Source: Flavobacterium sp. KMS
GTDB lineage: Bacteria > Bacteroidota > Bacteroidia > Flavobacteriales > Flavobacteriaceae
DNA length: 64,000 nucleotides
Assembly: GCF_000813005.1 (NCBI RefSeq)
Contig: NZ_JSYP01000012.1
Span: forward strand, 62,001-126,000
Direction: 5' to 3'
The translations under genes and the position numbers were made by a program. The notes below the pieces were generated by a model. It saw only the letters and a program-made list of their open reading frames with translations, ran no database searches and was not told where the DNA came from. Shown here piece by piece: positions 35,201 to 44,922 of the stretch (its first letter is position 1; each line of letters starts with the position of its first letter).

Positions 35201-35241
35201 AAAAATGCGTTAACAATTGAAGAAACTGTTAACGCATTTTT
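35201..35241. terminator. Bidirectional stem-loop terminator
   Basis: A perfect 15-bp stem (35201-35215 with 35227-35241) with an 11-nt loop lies between two convergent genes. Confidence 0.9.
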
Positions 35242-35256
35242 GTTTTATTGTAATTC

Positions 35257-36351
35257 TTACTTTTTAGTTTTTACTTCATAAATGGCATCAACCATTCCGT
35301 CTTTAAAAGTATCTAAAGGTAATTCCCAAAACATGATTCCGCCTAATTTCTTAGATACAGCATATTCTGTTTTTTCTTTTATTGAAGGAATATCATCTCC
35401 AGTTGCAAATTTTTGTTCTTTTTCATTATACCAATAACCTGCTTTTGCTTTATTGTCCCAGAAATATTTCCATCCATTAGCTTCTGTAAAAGTAGTTGCA
35501 TAGTTTCTAAAAGGTACGCCTTCGATATGTACTCCCGGTTGGTATAAACCATTATTTACATTAGCAACATCTTTCCATATTCTAGTATAAAAAGCACCAC
35601 CAATTACTAGTTTATTAGCTGGAATTCCTAGTTTTAATAAATAAGACACGGCTCTGTCTGTAGATTGAGCGTCTGGAGTTCCACCATATAAAGGAGCATG
35701 ATGACCAGTTACAGTTGCATATCCGTTTACTAAATCATAACTCATTATGTTTACGCGATCTACTAATGGCATAACAATTTTCCATTCTATAGACTCGTCT
35801 AAGAATTTTTGGAAACCTCCGGCAGCAAAACTAAGTTCATGTTTTTTACCTAAACTTGTACGTAATGCTTTTACAAGTTCAGTAAAGTTTGGTTTGTCTG
35901 CAGCTTGATACAAATGACCTGGAAGACCTTCAATCGCTGGATATTCCCAATCTAAATCTAAACCATCAGTTTTAAAATAATCATTTATTTCTTTTACCGA
36001 TTTAGCAAAAACATTTCTTCCTTGTGCAGTCGAGAAAACTTCAGAACAAGGCTCGCATCCTGCCCAACCTCCTAATGAAAGCATGATTTTAAGTTTAGGA
36101 TGAGTTTTTTTTAATCCAACTAAGTGTTTTATTGAAAGAGAATCTTTAGGAGTATCTACGCTTAGTTTTCCATCTTTTAGGTGACAGAAGCTAAAGATTA
36201 TGTGAGTAAGTTTGCTTACATCATATTGATCAATAAGTTTGTCATCACCAGTATAATAAGCAATAACGTCAATTTTTTTTCCTGATTGTGCAAAAGAGTT
36301 TGTGGTAAAACAGCACAAGAAAAAGAAAATAATCGGTTTTAATCTTTTCAT
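35257..36351 (-). CDS. Glycoside hydrolase family 18 protein (chitinase-like)
   Basis: The 364-residue exported enzyme (signal peptide IIFFFLCCFTTNSFAQS) is a single GH18 barrel. The catalytic motif DGLDLDWEYP (DxxDxDxE) lies about residues 133-142; LKIMLSLGGWAGC is the second conserved strand and VMPLVDRVNIMSYDLVNG the sixth. The closing LGGIMFWELPLDTFKDGM is also typical. It should cleave chitin or chito-oligosaccharides by substrate-assisted catalysis. There is no carbohydrate-binding module and no T9SS sorting domain, so it may be periplasmic. It is monocistronic, not in a chitin utilisation locus. Confidence 0.9.
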   Translation of the reverse strand: MKRLKPIIFFFLCCFTTNSFAQSGKKIDVIAYYTGDDKLIDQYDVSKLTHIIFSFCHLKDGKLSVDTPKDSLSIKHLVGLKKTHPKLKIMLSLGGWAGCEPCSEVFSTAQGRNVFAKSVKEINDYFKTDGLDLDWEYPAIEGLPGHLYQAADKPNFTELVKALRTSLGKKHELSFAAGGFQKFLDESIEWKIVMPLVDRVNIMSYDLVNGYATVTGHHAPLYGGTPDAQSTDRAVSYLLKLGIPANKLVIGGAFYTRIWKDVANVNNGLYQPGVHIEGVPFRNYATTFTEANGWKYFWDNKAKAGYWYNEKEQKFATGDDIPSIKEKTEYAVSKKLGGIMFWELPLDTFKDGMVDAIYEVKTKK

Positions 36352-36634
36352 TTTTTAAGAATTTTTAGTTTTTAATAGGTTTTTGAATGCTAAATATAGA
36401 ACATTTCAAACAAAATATTAATCAAATAGATACACAGTATTAGGCTTATTTGTTACAGTTTTTGCTTTGCAAAGGAAGTTTTATAGTGTTTTAAGGGAGA
36501 AATTATTTCTTTTTCCTTAAATTTACAATTCTTCTGTATACAAATTATCAAAGTTATACTTATAAAAACTTCCTCAATCCGAATTTAAAATTTGGATTTA
36601 CTTTAGATAATAACAGTGAAAAAAAAAATTTACC

Positions 36635-38647
36635 ATGAATAAATCTACAAGCTCAAGTGTCTTTAAAACCAATTTTACAAAATCAGTTGCATTACCAAGT
36701 TTAACCATAATTATTGCAATTTCATTGTTTTGCATTTTCTTTTCAAAAGATGCTGAGCAGGCACTTAATTTTGCAAAAGACATAATATTTAAAAACTTAA
36801 GTTGGCTTTATGTATTGTTGGTGACGATTTTTGTTTTGTTTTTAGTCACACTAGCCATTAGTAAATTTGGTAAAATCAAATTAGGAGCAGATGATTCAGA
36901 ACCTGAATATTCTTTCTTTTCCTGGATAGCAATGCTTTTTGCCGCCGGAATGGGAATTGGGTTAATGTATTTTGGAGTAGGTGAAACTATGGCACATTAC
37001 GCAACGCCAGCCAATGCTAATTTGGCGGAAAATTTACGAGCGAAAGAAGCACAATTATATACTTTTTTCCATTGGGGTTTTCACGCATGGTCTATATATG
37101 GTGTTGTAGGACTCTCACTAGCGTATTTTGCTTATAGACACAATTTACCTCTTGCAATCCGAAGTGGATTTTATCCGATTTTAAAAAGTAGAATTCACGG
37201 AAAGTTTGGAAATATTGTAGATGTTTTTGGTCTGTGCAGTACTTTTTTCGGGATTGCGACAACTCTAGGTTTCGGTGTAGTGCAGTTAAGTGCTGGATTA
37301 GTAAGTCTTCATATAATTCCAGAATCTAGTTTTAATTATCAAATCATTATTGTTTTGGTTGTGATGATAATTGCTGTTTCTTCGGCTATTTCAGGTTTAG
37401 GAAAAGGCGTTAAAAAACTTAGTGAGCTAAATATTCTTATGGCTGTTTTATTAATGTTGTTTATACTTGTTTTCGGGCCAACTATTTATATTCTAAGTAC
37501 GTTTACTGAAGGTTTAGGACATTATATAAGTCATTTTATATCGCTAACTTTTAATACTTATGCTTACGAGAAAGGAAGTCAGGAATGGTTTTCAAAGTGG
37601 ACAATTTTGTATTGGGCATGGTGGATTTCCTGGGCACCTTATGTAGGATTGTTTATTGCTAAAATTTCTAAAGGAAGAACTATACGAGAATTTATTTTGG
37701 CAGTATTATTTATTCCTGCCTTTTTTAATTTTCTGTGGATGACTGTTTTCGGAAGCAGTGCCGTATGGATAGATGAACATATAGCACATGGCGCTTTAAG
37801 CGAATTTGCTAAAAATCCAGACACGCTTTTGTTTAGTTTCTTTACTTATTTCCCGTTCACTACCTTTTTGAATATTTTATCAATTCTGATTATTTGTGTG
37901 TTTTTTATCACGTCTGCAGATTCGGGAATTTTTATAATGAATGGTATAGCATCAAAAGGAGCTGTAAGTTCACCAAAATGGCAAAGTATCTTTTGGGGTG
38001 TTTTATTATCACTTCTGTCCTTGAGTTTATTACATTCTGGAGGATTGGCTTCTCTTCAGACAATGACATTAATTACTGCTTTACCTTTCGGAATTATTAT
38101 GTTGCTGTTATGTTATAATTTGTGGAAAGCATTGGTTGTAGATAGTGAATACAGTGCCAAGAAATATTCGCATGGAAGCTTAAATTGGAATAACACTAAC
38201 TGGAAGGAACATTTAGAAAAGATTGTGACGGTCTCTAAAAAGAAAGATATTCATGAATTTTTGAATGGAACTGTAAAAAAAGCTTTTGAAGAATTAGTAA
38301 TTGAATTGGCTAAAAACAATATTGAAGCACATATAAATTATTTTTCTTCGCCCCAACAAGCTATTGAGTTAGAAATAGAATATGATGAATTGCGAAACTT
38401 TAAATATGGTGTTATGGCTCAGGGGCAAACTGTTTCTGAAACATTACTAAAAGAAAAAAATACTCCCGATATGGATTTGGAAATCATTTTTCAGCCAATT
38501 ACTTATTTTGGAGATCATCGTAAAGGATATGATATTCAATATTTGAGTAAAGATGGAATCATCTCCGATGTTTTGAGGGAATATGAACGCTTTTTAAATT
38601 TAAGTTCAGAAGGTGATCATGATTTGATTATGAAGCCTAATAGTTAA
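36635..38647 (+). CDS. BCCT family choline/betaine transporter
   Basis: The 670-residue protein has twelve predicted membrane segments up to about residue 505 and then a ~160-residue cytoplasmic C-terminal domain. Family signatures include WIAMLFAAGMGIGLMYFGVGE (about 89-109) and the transmembrane-8 tryptophan cluster WTILYWAWWISWAPYVGLFI with the following KISKGRTIREF. The GMGIGLMYF pattern resembles proton-coupled choline transporters (BetT, glycine in place of the sodium-site residue) more than sodium-coupled BetP. The substrate is a quaternary ammonium compound. No osmolyte synthesis genes adjoin it. Confidence 0.9.
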   Translation: MNKSTSSSVFKTNFTKSVALPSLTIIIAISLFCIFFSKDAEQALNFAKDIIFKNLSWLYVLLVTIFVLFLVTLAISKFGKIKLGADDSEPEYSFFSWIAMLFAAGMGIGLMYFGVGETMAHYATPANANLAENLRAKEAQLYTFFHWGFHAWSIYGVVGLSLAYFAYRHNLPLAIRSGFYPILKSRIHGKFGNIVDVFGLCSTFFGIATTLGFGVVQLSAGLVSLHIIPESSFNYQIIIVLVVMIIAVSSAISGLGKGVKKLSELNILMAVLLMLFILVFGPTIYILSTFTEGLGHYISHFISLTFNTYAYEKGSQEWFSKWTILYWAWWISWAPYVGLFIAKISKGRTIREFILAVLFIPAFFNFLWMTVFGSSAVWIDEHIAHGALSEFAKNPDTLLFSFFTYFPFTTFLNILSILIICVFFITSADSGIFIMNGIASKGAVSSPKWQSIFWGVLLSLLSLSLLHSGGLASLQTMTLITALPFGIIMLLLCYNLWKALVVDSEYSAKKYSHGSLNWNNTNWKEHLEKIVTVSKKKDIHEFLNGTVKKAFEELVIELAKNNIEAHINYFSSPQQAIELEIEYDELRNFKYGVMAQGQTVSETLLKEKNTPDMDLEIIFQPITYFGDHRKGYDIQYLSKDGIISDVLREYERFLNLSSEGDHDLIMKPNS

Positions 38648-38749
38648 TTATTGATTGTAAATTGTGAAAAATCTGTACTTGATTTTTTTAATCATTTTAG
38701 TCCTGTAATCTGTGACAAGAAAATAATTAAGGATATTAGTTGATAATGT

Positions 38750-38773
38750 AGAGACGTACAGCAGTGCGTCTCT
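38750..38773. repeat. REP-like hairpin AGAGACG...CGTCTCT
   Basis: A 7-bp stem (38750-38756 with 38767-38773) around tacagcagtg, followed by a T run. The same element with a perfect inner stem occurs at 60761-60780. It is a dispersed intergenic palindrome. Confidence 0.7.
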
Positions 38774-38824
38774 TTTTTTTGCGTAGACACTACTGTGAGC
38801 TTCTACTGTTTGTGATAATAAAAA

Positions 38825-38856
38825 AAACCGCACTGTTTTCGGGACAGGTGCGGTTT
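38825..38856 (-). terminator. Stem-loop terminator of the acyl-CoA dehydrogenase gene
   Basis: A 9-bp stem AAACCGCAC (38825-38833) with its complement 38848-38856 and partial inner pairing lies 36 bp past the stop codon of the minus-strand gene. Confidence 0.82.
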
Positions 38857-38891
38857 AAACAAATTAAAATTGACTAAAAACTATTTTGATT

Positions 38892-40682
38892 TTAGAAGCA
38901 GTATTCGTTTTCTGCAACTAATTTTGACGTAATCGTTTCTCTAAGTGCCACTACATTTGGCATATTAGTGTATTTTGTAAAACGACGTAATCCCATTAAC
39001 ATCATACGTTGTTCATCTCCTTCAGCAAAAGAAATAATTCCTTCTTTTCCTTTTTGAGTTACAATATCTACAGCTTTATACAAGTATAATTTTGCCATAG
39101 CAATTTGCTCTTGTACTTTAGCTTCTCCTTCTTTTTTGGCTAATTTTTCAGTTCTAAGAATAGTACTTTCAGCCATATAGATTTCGATTAAGATATCAGA
39201 TGCAGCCATTAATAATTGTTGGTGAGCATCTAAGTCTGGGCCATATTTTTGTACAGCACTTCCAGCAACCATTAAGAAAACTTTTTTCAGGTTTGCAACG
39301 ATTCCTTTTTCTTCAGCAAATAATTCAGAGAAATCAGGAGTGTCAAAAGATGGAATACCCATTAATTCTTCAGATACCTTCATTGCTGGTCCTAATAAAT
39401 CAACATGACCTTTCATCGCTTTTTTGATCAACATACCTACAGAAAGCATTCTGTTGATTTCGTTTGTACCTTCATAAATACGAGCAATACGAGCATCTCT
39501 CCAAGCACTTTCCATTGGAGTATCTTCAGAGAATCCCATACCACCAAAAATCTGAATTCCCTCGTCAGCACAATTCTGAACATCCTCAGAAACTGCAACT
39601 TTAAGGATAGAACACTCAATTGCGTATTCTTCAACACCTTTTAATTCAGCTTCTTGATGTGTAGAACCTTCTGCTTCACGAGCAATAATTCTATCTTCGA
39701 TGTCTTTTGCTGCACGGTAAGAAGCACTTTCACCAGCGTAAGCGCTAGTTGCCATTTCAGCTAGTTTATAACGAATAGCACCAAAACTTGAAATCGCAGT
39801 GTTAAATTGGATTCTTTCGTTAGCATATTTAACAGCTCCAGTAGTTACTCTTCTTTGAGCATCAAGACAAGCAGCAGCCAATTTGATACGACCAACATTT
39901 AATGCGTTCATTGCAATCTTGAAACCGTTTCCTCTTTCAGACAACATGTTTTCAACAGGAACTTTTGTATCGTTGAAGAAAACCTGACGTGTAGAAGAAG
40001 CACGGATTCCTAATTTGTGCTCTTCTTCATTCATAGAAATTCCATTAGACGGATCGTTTTCTACGATGAAACCTGTAATATTTTTATCATCACCAATACG
40101 AGCAAAAACGATGAAAACGCTACAGAAACCTGCATTCGAAATCCACATTTTTTGTCCTGTAATAGAGTAGTATTTTCCATCTTCAGATAAAACTGCTTTA
40201 GTTTTTCCTGAGTTTGCATCAGATCCAGCTCCTGGTTCAGTTAAGCAATAAGCTCCAAACCATTCGCCTGACGCTAATTTAGGAACGTATTTTTTCTTTT
40301 GTTCTTCAGTACCATATAAAGTAATTGGCATAGTTCCGATACCTGTATGAGCACCAAAAGCAGTAGAGAACGAACCTGTAGCTCCCGAGATGTAATCACA
40401 AACTAACATAGTCGATACAAATCCCATTCCTAATCCACCATATTCTTCTGGAACTGCAACTCCTAAAAGTCCAAGTTCTCCAGCTTTACGCATACTTTCT
40501 TCTGTAAATGCGTAATCTTTTTTCTCGAAACGATTTTTGTTAGGCCAAATTTCTTTGTCTACAAACTCTTTTACAGAGTCACGCATCATTAATTGCTCTT
40601 CCGAAAAATCTTCTGGTGTAAAGATGTCTTCGCACTTTGTTTCTTTTACTAGGAATTGACCTCCTCTTGTTTTGTCTGACAT
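38892..40682 (-). CDS. fadE: Acyl-CoA dehydrogenase (FadE type)
   Basis: The 596-residue flavoenzyme carries out the first step of fatty acid beta-oxidation. Residues ~25-400 are the acyl-CoA dehydrogenase core: YCLTEPGAGSDANSGKT (FAD-binding loop), KMWISNAGFCSVFIVFARIG, and RIYEGTNEINRML, with the catalytic glutamate of the YEGTNEI motif. A further ~180-residue helical C-terminal domain is present, as in the FadE group of Bacillus and in very-long-chain dehydrogenases. It is the last gene of the MarR-fadN-fadA cluster, downstream of a four-helix-bundle gene. No electron-transfer flavoprotein genes are in the window. Confidence 0.92.
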   Translation of the reverse strand: MSDKTRGGQFLVKETKCEDIFTPEDFSEEQLMMRDSVKEFVDKEIWPNKNRFEKKDYAFTEESMRKAGELGLLGVAVPEEYGGLGMGFVSTMLVCDYISGATGSFSTAFGAHTGIGTMPITLYGTEEQKKKYVPKLASGEWFGAYCLTEPGAGSDANSGKTKAVLSEDGKYYSITGQKMWISNAGFCSVFIVFARIGDDKNITGFIVENDPSNGISMNEEEHKLGIRASSTRQVFFNDTKVPVENMLSERGNGFKIAMNALNVGRIKLAAACLDAQRRVTTGAVKYANERIQFNTAISSFGAIRYKLAEMATSAYAGESASYRAAKDIEDRIIAREAEGSTHQEAELKGVEEYAIECSILKVAVSEDVQNCADEGIQIFGGMGFSEDTPMESAWRDARIARIYEGTNEINRMLSVGMLIKKAMKGHVDLLGPAMKVSEELMGIPSFDTPDFSELFAEEKGIVANLKKVFLMVAGSAVQKYGPDLDAHQQLLMAASDILIEIYMAESTILRTEKLAKKEGEAKVQEQIAMAKLYLYKAVDIVTQKGKEGIISFAEGDEQRMMLMGLRRFTKYTNMPNVVALRETITSKLVAENEYCF

Positions 40683-40722
40683 GGCTATGTTTTTTTTATT
40701 TTTTTAAATTAAGATGCAAGAG

Positions 40723-41088
40723 TCAAGAAGAAAGATTGTTGTCTAACTTGTTAATGAAACCTGTTGTCATCTTTTGAAATTCAATTATTTTGTTTTCTAT
40801 TTCTTCAGTTTTTTCTTTTGATAAATAGTCGTTTTGACATGCTATCAATAATTGTGTTTGTAATTCAAATGAAGATCCTAAACTAATATTCAAATAATGT
40901 TGAAAATGTTTATTCCCTCTGTTTGAGCCTTCTGCAATATTAGATGGCATTGAAACGGAGCATCTATTCATCTGACTTGTCAAGCTATAGATCTCGAATT
41001 TTGGAAAAGTTAATGTTAGTTTATAAATATCATTTGTAATATTCATTGCTAAAATCCAAATTTTCAAATTCTTAAAATTATGTCTCAT
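40723..41088 (-). CDS. Four helix bundle protein (23S rRNA intervening sequence family)
   Basis: The 121-residue protein has the signature of the S23/IVS four-helix family: NFKNLKIWILAMNITNDIYK at the start, MNRCSVSMPSNIAEGSNRGN and FQHYLNISLGSSFELQTQLL. The ATG at 41086-41088 is chosen; the frame opens only at a TTG further upstream. These proteins were first found as open frames in 23S rRNA insertions, but are common as stand-alone genes in flavobacteria, often wedged between unrelated genes. Their function is not known. Here it sits inside the beta-oxidation cluster, with gaps of 40 bp to the dehydrogenase and 133 bp to the thiolase. Confidence 0.87.
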   Translation of the reverse strand: MRHNFKNLKIWILAMNITNDIYKLTLTFPKFEIYSLTSQMNRCSVSMPSNIAEGSNRGNKHFQHYLNISLGSSFELQTQLLIACQNDYLSKEKTEEIENKIIEFQKMTTGFINKLDNNLSS

Positions 41089-41221
41089 GTTTTTTTGAGC
41101 CAAGATAAGAAACTATGAATTTAAAAAGTAGGTTTTTTATTACTTTAAAGAATCTTCACTCTTACTTCTTACTTCTCAAAAAAACTTCTTTCCTCTTGCT
41201 TCTTTGCTCTATTCTCTTTTT

Positions 41222-42403
41222 TTAAAGAACCTCGTAAATCCCAGCGCTACCTTGTCCAGTTCCTACACACATAGAAACGATTCCGTATTTACTACCTCTG
41301 CGTTTCATTTCGTCGAATAATTGAACAGAAAGTTTTGCACCGGTACAACCCAGAGGGTGACCTAAAGCAATTGCACCACCGTTTACGTTTACGATATCAG
41401 GGTTTAAACCTAATTCGCGAACAACTGCTAATGATTGAGAAGCAAAAGCCTCGTTTAACTCTACTAAATCAATATCTTTTAATTGTAATCCTGCTTGTTT
41501 TAAGGCTTTCGGAATTGCTTTTACAGGTCCGATACCCATTATTCTTGGTTCAACACCAGATGAAGCAAAGTTTACTAATCTTGCAATTGGCTCAAGGTTT
41601 AATTCTTTAACCATGTCTTCGCTCATAATCAAAACAAAAGCAGCACCATCACTCATTTGAGAAGAGTTACCTGCAGTTACACTTCCGTCAGCAGCAAAAA
41701 CAGGTCTTATGCCAGCTAAAGCTTCTTTAGACGTTCCAGCACGTGGACCTTCATCTTTATTTACAACGTATGATTTAGTTTCTTTTTTACCATTTTCATT
41801 GATAAAAGTTTGCTCAACAGTAATCGGAACGATTTGTTTGTCGAATTTACCTTCAGCTTGCGCTTTCAATGCTTTAATGTGAGAGTTATAAGCAAACTCA
41901 TCTTGATCTTCTCTAGAGATTTTGTATTGGTTGGCAACCGCTTCAGCAGTTAAACCCATTCCCCAGTAATAATCTTCATGACCTTCGGCAGCAAGTTTAT
42001 AATCCGGAGTTGGTTTGTAACCTCCCATCGGAATAAAACTCATACTTTCGGCACCACCAGCGATGATACAATCTGCCATTCCCGATTGGATTTTTGCAGT
42101 TGCCATTCCGATAGTTTCAAGTCCAGATGCGCAGTAACGGTTTACAGTTACACCAGGAACATCTTCTACTTTTAATCCCATAAGAGAGATTAAACGACCA
42201 ACGTTCAAACCTTGTTCAGCTTCTGGCATGGCATTTCCTACCATAACATCATCAATACGTTTTTTGTCAAAATCAGGTAGTTCAGCCATCATATACTGAA
42301 TGGTTTCTGCTGCTAATTCATCAGGTCTTTTAAATCTAAAAACTCCTTTTGGTGCTTTTCCTACCGCAGTACGGTATGCTTTTACTATATATGCTGTTTT
42401 CAT
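41222..42403 (-). CDS. fadA: Acetyl-CoA C-acyltransferase (beta-ketothiolase)
   Basis: A 393-residue thiolase of standard length. The nucleophilic cysteine is in VNRYCASGLETI (about Cys91); GGAIALGHPLGCTGAKL carries the catalytic histidine and SMCVGTGQGSAGIYE the second cysteine. NEAFASQSLAVV is the expected motif between them. It splits 3-oxoacyl-CoA into acetyl-CoA and a shortened acyl-CoA, the last beta-oxidation step. It follows the FadN-like gene by 128 bp in the same direction, so the two may act as a complex. Confidence 0.94.
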   Translation of the reverse strand: MKTAYIVKAYRTAVGKAPKGVFRFKRPDELAAETIQYMMAELPDFDKKRIDDVMVGNAMPEAEQGLNVGRLISLMGLKVEDVPGVTVNRYCASGLETIGMATAKIQSGMADCIIAGGAESMSFIPMGGYKPTPDYKLAAEGHEDYYWGMGLTAEAVANQYKISREDQDEFAYNSHIKALKAQAEGKFDKQIVPITVEQTFINENGKKETKSYVVNKDEGPRAGTSKEALAGIRPVFAADGSVTAGNSSQMSDGAAFVLIMSEDMVKELNLEPIARLVNFASSGVEPRIMGIGPVKAIPKALKQAGLQLKDIDLVELNEAFASQSLAVVRELGLNPDIVNVNGGAIALGHPLGCTGAKLSVQLFDEMKRRGSKYGIVSMCVGTGQGSAGIYEVL

Positions 42404-42451
42404 TTGTTTTTGTTTTTTTAAGAGTATAGAAGATCAAGGAGAGGCAAGAGG

Positions 42452-42494
42452 CAAGAAACAAGACAAAATTTTAATTTTGAAATCTTGCTTCTTG
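42452..42494. repeat. Imperfect inverted repeat between fadN and fadA
   Basis: The arm caagaaacaagacaaaatt (42452-42470) pairs with 42473-42494, read in reverse complement as caagaagcaagatttcaaaa plus tt, with a two-nt spacer and a bulge. Similar ttcttgcttctt words occur at 41160-41215 and 40715-40740, so it belongs to a family of low-complexity intergenic repeats. Confidence 0.55.
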
Positions 42495-42531
42495 GTTCTT
42501 TATTCTTTTTCTAGCTTCTTTATTCTATTTT

Positions 42532-44922
42532 CTAATTACGAAGTGGTTTTCCTTTAGTTAACATATATTGAATTCTTTCTAATGTTTTTCTCTCAGTACA
42601 AAGAGATAAGAAAGCTTCACGTTCGATATCCAATAAATATTGCTCAGATACTAAAGTCGCTTCAGATAAATCACCACCAGCCATAACGTAAGCCAGTTTG
42701 TTAGCGATTTTTTTATCGTGCTCAGAGATGTATTTTCCAGCTTCCATTTGATCTGTTCCTACTAAGAACATTCCTAATGCTTGTTTACCAAGAACCTTAA
42801 CATCAGTTCTTCTGATAGGTTGTGTATAACCAGCTTCAGCCATTAACAATGCATGTTTTTTAGCTTCTGCAATCTGACGGTCTTTGTTTACTACAATAAT
42901 ATCTTTACCATGTTGTAAAAGACCAGTGTCAAAAGCTTCGTAACCAGAAGTCGATACTTTTGCCATAGCAATAGTTAAGAAATATTCTTGAAGAACGTTT
43001 AATTCCACATCGTTTTTACGGAATAAATCAGAAGCTCTTAAAGCCATTTCTTTAGATCCACCACCACCAGGAAGTACACCAACACCAAACTCAACTAATC
43101 CCATATACGTTTCAGCAGCAGCTACAACTTTATCAGCATGTAAGCTCATTTCGCATCCACCACCAAAAGTCATTCCGTGAGGTGCTACAACAACGGGAAT
43201 TCCTGAGTAACGAACGCGCATCATAGTGTCCTGGAACATTTTGATAGCCATGTTTAACTCATCATATTCTTGCTCAACAGCCATCATGAAAATCATTCCG
43301 ATATTAGCACCTACAGAGAAATTTGCTGCTTGGTTACCAATAACTAAACCTTGATATTCTTTTTCAGATAAGTCGATTGCTTTATTGATAGCCTGAAGTA
43401 CATCGCCACCAATAGTATTCATTTTAGATTGGAATTCTAAGTTTAAAATTCCATCTCCAAGGTCTTGGATAATTGCTCCACTATTGCTCCAAACTTTTTT
43501 GCTTTCGCGAATGTTGTTCAGGATAATAAATGAATCTTGTCCAGGAACTTTAGTTTGTGATTTTGTTGGAATATTGTAAAAATAAGTAGCACCTTCTTTT
43601 ACAGAGTAGAAGCTTTTGCTTCCAGATGCCAACATATCGTTTACCCATGCAGCAGGAGCTAACCCCTCAGCTTTCATGATTTCGATTCCGTTTTCGACAC
43701 CAATAGCATCCCAAATTTCGAAAGGACCATTTTCCCATCCGAAACCAGCTTTCATTGCATCGTCAATTTTATATAATTCGTCTGAGATTTCAGGAATTCT
43801 GTTTGATACATAAGCAAACATTCCAGCGAAACTCTTACGGTAAAATTCTCCAGCTTTGTCTTTTCCTTTTACAAGAACTTTAAAACGGTTGATAGGTTTA
43901 TCGATAGTTTTAGTTAGCTCAAGCGTAGCAAAATTTGCTTTTTTAGTAGCACGATATTCTAATGTATCTAAGTCAAGAGTAAGGATATCTCTACCTTCTT
44001 TTTTGTAGAAACCTTGTCCTGTTTTGCTTCCCAACCAATTATTCTCCATCATTTTTGTGATGAAATCAGGAAGTTTAAACAATTCGTGTTGCTCATCTGT
44101 TGGGCAGTTTTCATAAATACCGTTGGCAACGTGCACCAAAGTATCAAGACCAACAACATCAACAGTACGGAAAGTAGCCGATTTTGGACGACCAATTACC
44201 GGACCAGTCAATTTATCAACTTCTTCGATAGTTAATCCCATTTCTTTAACCAAGTGGAATAAACTTTGGATACCGTAAATACCAATTCTGTTTCCTATAA
44301 ACGCCGGAGTATCTTTAGCAACAACCGAAGTTTTTCCTAAAAATTTAGAACCATATTCGTTTAAGAAATCCAATACTTCAGTAGAAGTTTTTGGACCAGG
44401 AATAATTTCAAATAATTTTAAGTAACGCGCAGGGTTAAAAAAGTGAGTTCCGCAGAAGTGTTGTTGGAAGTCTTCGCTTCTTCCTTCGCTCATAAAATGA
44501 ATCGGAATACCAGAAGTGTTAGATGTTACTAAAGTTCCTGGTTTACGGAATTTCTCGATTTGTTCAAAAACTAGTTTTTTAATATCAAGACGTTCTACAA
44601 CAACTTCTATAATCCAATCAACATTGGCAATTTTTGCCATATCATCAGTCGTATTTCCAGTCGTAATTCTGTTTGCGAATTTCTGACTGTAAATAGGAGA
44701 GGGTTTAGATTTTAATGAGTTAGCAAGATGTTCGTTTACAACTCTGTTTCTTACTGCTTTGCTTTCCAGAGTTAAGCCTTTTTTAGTTTCGGCCTCTGTT
44801 AACTCACGGGGAATGATGTCTAGGAGTAAAACTTCCACACCAATGTTAGCAAAATGACAAGCTATTCCTGAACCCATAATTCCGGATCCAATTACGGCAA
44901 CTTTTTTAATTGTGCGTTTCAT
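42532..44922 (-). CDS. fadN: FadN-like 3-hydroxyacyl-CoA dehydrogenase/enoyl-CoA hydratase
   Basis: The 796-residue bifunctional enzyme has the dehydrogenase first (AVIGSGIMGSGIACHFANIG, NAD-binding, about residues 9-28; THFFNPARYLKLFEIIPG and KDTPAFIGNRIG further on) and the crotonase-like hydratase at the C-terminal side (HGMTFGGGCEMSLHADKVVA followed by ETYMGLVEFGVGVLPGGGG about residues 590-625). This order is the reverse of E. coli FadB and is that of B. subtilis FadN (about 789 residues). It performs the middle two steps of beta-oxidation. It overlaps the marR gene upstream by 17 bp and is followed by fadA. Confidence 0.92.
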   Translation of the reverse strand: MKRTIKKVAVIGSGIMGSGIACHFANIGVEVLLLDIIPRELTEAETKKGLTLESKAVRNRVVNEHLANSLKSKPSPIYSQKFANRITTGNTTDDMAKIANVDWIIEVVVERLDIKKLVFEQIEKFRKPGTLVTSNTSGIPIHFMSEGRSEDFQQHFCGTHFFNPARYLKLFEIIPGPKTSTEVLDFLNEYGSKFLGKTSVVAKDTPAFIGNRIGIYGIQSLFHLVKEMGLTIEEVDKLTGPVIGRPKSATFRTVDVVGLDTLVHVANGIYENCPTDEQHELFKLPDFITKMMENNWLGSKTGQGFYKKEGRDILTLDLDTLEYRATKKANFATLELTKTIDKPINRFKVLVKGKDKAGEFYRKSFAGMFAYVSNRIPEISDELYKIDDAMKAGFGWENGPFEIWDAIGVENGIEIMKAEGLAPAAWVNDMLASGSKSFYSVKEGATYFYNIPTKSQTKVPGQDSFIILNNIRESKKVWSNSGAIIQDLGDGILNLEFQSKMNTIGGDVLQAINKAIDLSEKEYQGLVIGNQAANFSVGANIGMIFMMAVEQEYDELNMAIKMFQDTMMRVRYSGIPVVVAPHGMTFGGGCEMSLHADKVVAAAETYMGLVEFGVGVLPGGGGSKEMALRASDLFRKNDVELNVLQEYFLTIAMAKVSTSGYEAFDTGLLQHGKDIIVVNKDRQIAEAKKHALLMAEAGYTQPIRRTDVKVLGKQALGMFLVGTDQMEAGKYISEHDKKIANKLAYVMAGGDLSEATLVSEQYLLDIEREAFLSLCTERKTLERIQYMLTKGKPLRN